From JALZAA01 sp035938395 (GTDB lineage: Bacteria > Actinomycetota > Acidimicrobiia > IMCC26256 > JACDBD01): DNA of 59,954 bases. This document shows positions 57,235 to 59,954 of the stretch, in pieces. Positions within the stretch are counted from its first letter, which is position 1; each line of letters begins with the position of its first letter. Under the pieces are notes generated by a model. It was not told the DNA's origin, searched no databases, and saw nothing but the letters and a program-made list of their open reading frames with translations. The position numbers and the translations under genes were made by a program. The DNA is taken from positions 1-59,954 of the forward strand of contig DASZGY010000095.1 of the NCBI GenBank assembly GCA_035938395.1, read 5' to 3'.

Positions 57235-58346
57235 CGGAGCTCCGCCGACCCGACTGCCCGCTCGCCGCCGAGCCAGACGGCGCGCACGGCGAGTGTTTCA
57301 GGATCGAGGGCGACGAGGTCGGCGCGCATGCCCGGCGCGATGCGGCCACGGTCGGTCAGTCCGAGAACCTCGGCCGGGATCGTCGTCGCCATCTCGACCG
57401 CACGCTCGACGGGAACGCCCAGCCCGACGGTGTTGCGCACGGCGCGTTGCATCGACAACGTCGATCCGGCGAGTGTGCCGTCTGCGAGGCGGGCGGTCCC
57501 GTCCTCGGCGACGCGGAGACCTTCGGTCGCGACCCGGTCGGTGACGAGGCCCACGTTGTGCTTTCGGTGGATCGCGAGCCGCAGCGCCGCCGCGTGCACG
57601 TGCACGAGGTCCGGGATCAACGTCGGGGTGAGACGCTCGTCGTCGAGGGCGGCGCCGGCGAGTCCCGGCGTCCGGTGGTGCAGCGGGCCCATGCCGTTGA
57701 ACAGATGCGTCACCAGCCGAGCGCCGGCGTCGGCAGCCGCGCGCGCCGCGTCGTAGGTCGCGGTGGAGTGACCGAGCGCGACGATGACGCCGCTCTCGGC
57801 CAGCAGGCGAGTCGCCGCCAGGCCGGGATCGGCTTCGGGCGCCAGCGTCATGATCGTCACGAGACTGGGGAACGCGGCGAGGAGGGCCCGCAACCATTCG
57901 CTGTCGGCGGTGCGTACGAGCGCGACTGGATGCGCACCGGGGGCGCCGCCCAGGAACGGGCCCTCGAGGTGGACGCCGATGATGGCCGGGAGCGATCGGT
58001 CCTGCGCGATGGCGCGCGCTGCTCGGGCGCGCTCGAGCGCGGCGCCGTACTCGTCGAGTGGGGCGGTCACGAGAGTGGGGCAGTACGCGGTCACTCCTTC
58101 CTCGAGCTGCGCGCGCCCGGCGCGGCGCCAACCGTCGGGGTCGGCGGAGAAGAAGTCGACGTCGTTCACGCCGTTGACCTGGAGGTCGATGAGCCCGGGC
58201 GCGAGCAACGCCGGGCCGGTGTCCACCGCGCCGGCGGGCGCGGGCCCCGAGCCGACTTCGGCGACCATCCCGTCGGCGATCGCAACCCAGCCGGGCTCAG
58301 GCCGGCCGGGTGGGCAGACGCGCTCGGCTGCGAGCACGTAGGTCAC
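57231..58346 (-). CDS. nagA: N-acetylglucosamine-6-phosphate deacetylase
   Basis: 371 residues, GTG start. LLAPGLIDLQVNGVNDVDF (about 47-65), GVHLEGPFLGGAPGAHP (about 123-139), ALGHSTATYDAA (about 190-201), and HLFNGMGPLHHRTPGLAGAAL are all typical. The catalytic Asp in LVTDRVATEGLRV (about 268-280) is in place though the usual TDAM becomes TDRV. It removes the acetyl group from GlcNAc-6-phosphate in amino-sugar use. It overlaps the glycosyltransferase gene by GTGA. Confidence 0.88.
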   Translation of the reverse strand: MTYVLAAERVCPPGRPEPGWVAIADGMVAEVGSGPAPAGAVDTGPALLAPGLIDLQVNGVNDVDFFSADPDGWRRAGRAQLEEGVTAYCPTLVTAPLDEYGAALERARAARAIAQDRSLPAIIGVHLEGPFLGGAPGAHPVALVRTADSEWLRALLAAFPSLVTIMTLAPEADPGLAATRLLAESGVIVALGHSTATYDAARAAADAGARLVTHLFNGMGPLHHRTPGLAGAALDDERLTPTLIPDLVHVHAAALRLAIHRKHNVGLVTDRVATEGLRVAEDGTARLADGTLAGSTLSMQRAVRNTVGLGVPVERAVEMATTIPAEVLGLTDRGRIAPGMRADLVALDPETLAVRAVWLGGERAVGSAELR

Positions 58347-59059
58347 GCCGCGCTCCGCCGTTCGCGCCAGAGGGTGAGCCGCAGCTCGATCATCCCGACC
58401 AACGTCCGCGGCACTCGCTGCCAGATGGGCGTGCGTGACGGTCGTCGCTCCTGCGCGTTGACGGGCAACTCCGCGATCGGGAGCCCGGCGCGCTGGGTCC
58501 GGATCACCAACTCGGTGTCGAACAGGTCGGTCCGGAAGCGGCAGCGCTCGAGGAGCGGCTCAACGTCGACGCGCCGCATCGCCTTCATGCCGTGCGTATC
58601 GGAGACCGACAACGAGAACACCGCCCGCAGGAGCAGGCTGAACACCGTCGTGACGAGCCGCCGAGACCAGGGGCGCACGTCGCGCGCGCCCGGCGCCCGC
58701 TTCGAGCCCACGACGATCGCCGGTGCCGGCGCATCACCTGTGAGCAACTTCAACGCGTCGTCGACGAAACCGAGGTCGTAGTAGTCGACGTCGAACGTGA
58801 CGATGATCTCTCCGCGCGCCGCCAGGATGCCGTCTCGCAACGCTGCGCCGTAGTCGGCAACTGCGCGCGTGAAGACTCGAACCGCAGGGAGCTCGTCGGC
58901 CAAGCGTCGCGCGATGGACACCGTGTCGTCGGTGGATCCGTTCTCCACGACCAGGATCTCGAGCTCGTAGCCGCGAGCGCGCACGCCTTCGTCGACATCC
59001 GTGACCGCGGTCTCGAGATAGCCGGCTTCGTTGTGCGCGGGCATGACGACGGACAGCAC
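58343..59059 (-). CDS. Family 2 glycosyltransferase
   Basis: 238 residues, GTG start. The GT-A pattern VVMPAHNEAGYLETAVTDV (about 4-22), ILVVENGSTDDTVSIARRLA (about 35-54), DYGAALRDGILAARGEIIVTFDVDYYD (about 69-95, with DVD) is intact. The C-terminus has a hydrophobic patch (RRLVTTVFSLLLRAVFSL) that could attach it to the membrane. It would transfer a sugar from a nucleotide or polyprenyl donor. It sits between the GH84-like and nagA genes. Confidence 0.85.
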   Translation of the reverse strand: MLSVVMPAHNEAGYLETAVTDVDEGVRARGYELEILVVENGSTDDTVSIARRLADELPAVRVFTRAVADYGAALRDGILAARGEIIVTFDVDYYDLGFVDDALKLLTGDAPAPAIVVGSKRAPGARDVRPWSRRLVTTVFSLLLRAVFSLSVSDTHGMKAMRRVDVEPLLERCRFRTDLFDTELVIRTQRAGLPIAELPVNAQERRPSRTPIWQRVPRTLVGMIELRLTLWRERRSAA

Positions 59060-59069
59060 GGCGTCGTCC

Positions 59070-59954
59070 TCAGGCGAGCCGGGAATCGGGGAACGGCAGG
59101 ATGCTCTCAGCGCCCGTCACCTCGGTCGCGTCGGGTCCCGCTTCGACGACGACGGTCTGCGCTCCCGGTGCAGAGAACGCGCCGTTCGACGCGACCGCGA
59201 CGGGCTCGCCGGCGACGCGGACACGGAGCGACTCCGGTGACCGTTCCGCCCACACCTGGTACCGCGCCAGCGCGACACGGCACAACCGGTCGATCGCAGA
59301 TTGGCCCTCGACGACCGCGAGATCGATGTCGAGTCCCGGCCGGCCGTCGGCGAGCTGGACGACGGCGGGATAGATGGCGAAACGCGGCCCGAACACGACG
59401 TGCTTACGCCGGCGCGCCGCGCTCCACGAGAAGAGCGTCGCGAACGCGTGCACCATCGCCTGCTCGGCGTCCGGGAGCACGGCGTTCCCGTTGCCGTCAG
59501 GATCGATGTGCGCGACGGGGTACGTGTGCTGGATCAGGCGGAGCGCGGCGAGGCCGGCGTCCACTTCGACGGATGCGGAGGCGAGCCACGGTTCGAGCTC
59601 GGCCGCGAGCGGATCGTCGTCGGCGTCGGTCCAGACGCGCCCGGCGTCCTGGACAGCCGTGAGGTGATCGCGGAGTACACGAACGGCGTCGGGCCAGGCC
59701 GGACCACTCGTCGCGTCGGCCAGTGCCGTGACCAGCGTGTGTGCCTCGAGTTGCTCGGGCGGCAGGAGCGGCCCGTCCGCACACGCCGCCGCCATGGCCT
59801 GGAGCGCCGGTGCCCGCGACTTGCCGACGGCGGCGATGGCGCGGGGCCACGACGCGGCCGGGTCGTACTCCTCCGGTGCGCACAGGAAGTCGGCCGCCGT
59901 CGCCAGCGCGACCTGGGACGCGTGCGGTTGGAGCATGGGGTTGCACAGCACGCC
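59070..59954 (-). CDS. C-terminal part of a GH84-like beta-N-acetylglucosaminidase (5' end off the right edge)
   Basis: 295 visible codons, open to the right edge of the window, so the N-terminal catalytic domain is not seen. The visible part begins GVLCNPMLQPHASQVALATAADFL, which matches the segment that follows the barrel in bacterial GH84 O-GlcNAcase/hyaluronidase-like enzymes. It continues through a helical domain (EYDPAASWPRAIAAVGKSRAPALQAMAAACAD) to a C-terminal beta-rich end. It would release N-acetylglucosamine from glycans, feeding the nagA product nearby. The family call rests on this tail only. Confidence 0.65.
   Translation of the reverse strand, partial: GVLCNPMLQPHASQVALATAADFLCAPEEYDPAASWPRAIAAVGKSRAPALQAMAAACADGPLLPPEQLEAHTLVTALADATSGPAWPDAVRVLRDHLTAVQDAGRVWTDADDDPLAAELEPWLASASVEVDAGLAALRLIQHTYPVAHIDPDGNGNAVLPDAEQAMVHAFATLFSWSAARRRKHVVFGPRFAIYPAVVQLADGRPGLDIDLAVVEGQSAIDRLCRVALARYQVWAERSPESLRVRVAGEPVAVASNGAFSAPGAQTVVVEAGPDATEVTGAESILPFPDSRLA

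Noticed and set aside
1..59954. CRISPR array, rRNA, tRNA genes or phage region
   Set aside because: No regularly spaced repeats, no RNA gene patterns, no integrase or transposase gene seen.

Overview
The window is very GC-rich, uses GTG starts freely, and is densely packed: no gap between genes exceeds 170 bases, and many genes overlap by 4 bases (GTGA or ATGA). A fused two-domain FO synthase (FbiC, cofactor F420), a mycothiol-enzyme-like protein, a heterodimeric CrtYc/CrtYd lycopene cyclase and DrrAB-type exporters point to an actinobacterium. My best guess is an Acidimicrobiia-like lineage, inferred from gene content only. No rRNA, tRNA, CRISPR array, prophage or intact insertion sequence was seen.

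Layout. 1-4.7 kb: a copper/envelope-stress block with a CopC-CopD protein, a zinc-finger anti-sigma factor, a divergent ECF sigma factor, a secreted/membrane protein, a YcnI-like (DUF1775) protein and a DUF305 protein. Two copies of the same ECF-type promoter (GGAAC, 17 bases, CGACTA) precede the anti-sigma/CopCD operon and ycnI, which suggests one copper regulon. 4.7-9.7 kb: an NAD(P)-dependent dehydrogenase, a coiled-coil glucosaminidase, a poly-gamma-glutamate-hydrolase-like protein, and a nucleoside phosphorylase plus MtaD pair that would recycle methylthioadenosine through methylthioinosine. 9.7-13.3 kb: an HD-domain protein diverging from a PRXL2-family peroxiredoxin whose first catalytic Cys codon is TGA (a selenoprotein candidate), then a methyltransferase with no ordinary start codon and two hydrolase/unknown genes.

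13.4-29.7 kb: heme A synthase (CtaA), an ABC exporter, a standalone NuoF-like protein, a 5'-3' exonuclease, lipid-type enzymes (enoyl-CoA hydratase, SDR, acyl-CoA dehydrogenase, SCP2), a Tat-exported amidohydrolase, RmuC and FxsA. 29.8-34.4 kb: a carotenoid cluster, crtE-crtI-crtB facing crtYc-crtYd-crtZ, consistent with beta-carotene/zeaxanthin. 34.4-37.7 kb: a second ABC exporter, a TlpA-like thioredoxin and heme O synthase (CtaB). 37.7-44.3 kb: a GroES-like protein, an SDR, a TIGR03084-like protein, a Cys-rich protein and a complete glycolate oxidase operon (glcDEF).

44.3-60 kb: a LOG-family protein, a PfkB (adenosine-type) kinase and FbiC. Then a pentose phosphate block on the minus strand (tkt, tal, zwf, pgl) interrupted by an oppositely oriented uracil-DNA glycosylase. 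Last come a FIST protein, a cysteine-dioxygenase-like cupin, and an amino-sugar group (NagA, glycosyltransferase, the C-terminal part of a GH84-like enzyme running off the right edge).

The most notable observations are the candidate selenoprotein, the paired ECF promoters, a dispersed GC-rich repeat family (three copies, all at gene boundaries), and two perfect 18-base palindromes upstream of an acyl-CoA dehydrogenase and a flavin-oxidase-type gene. All functions are read from the sequence by recognition; no database search was run.
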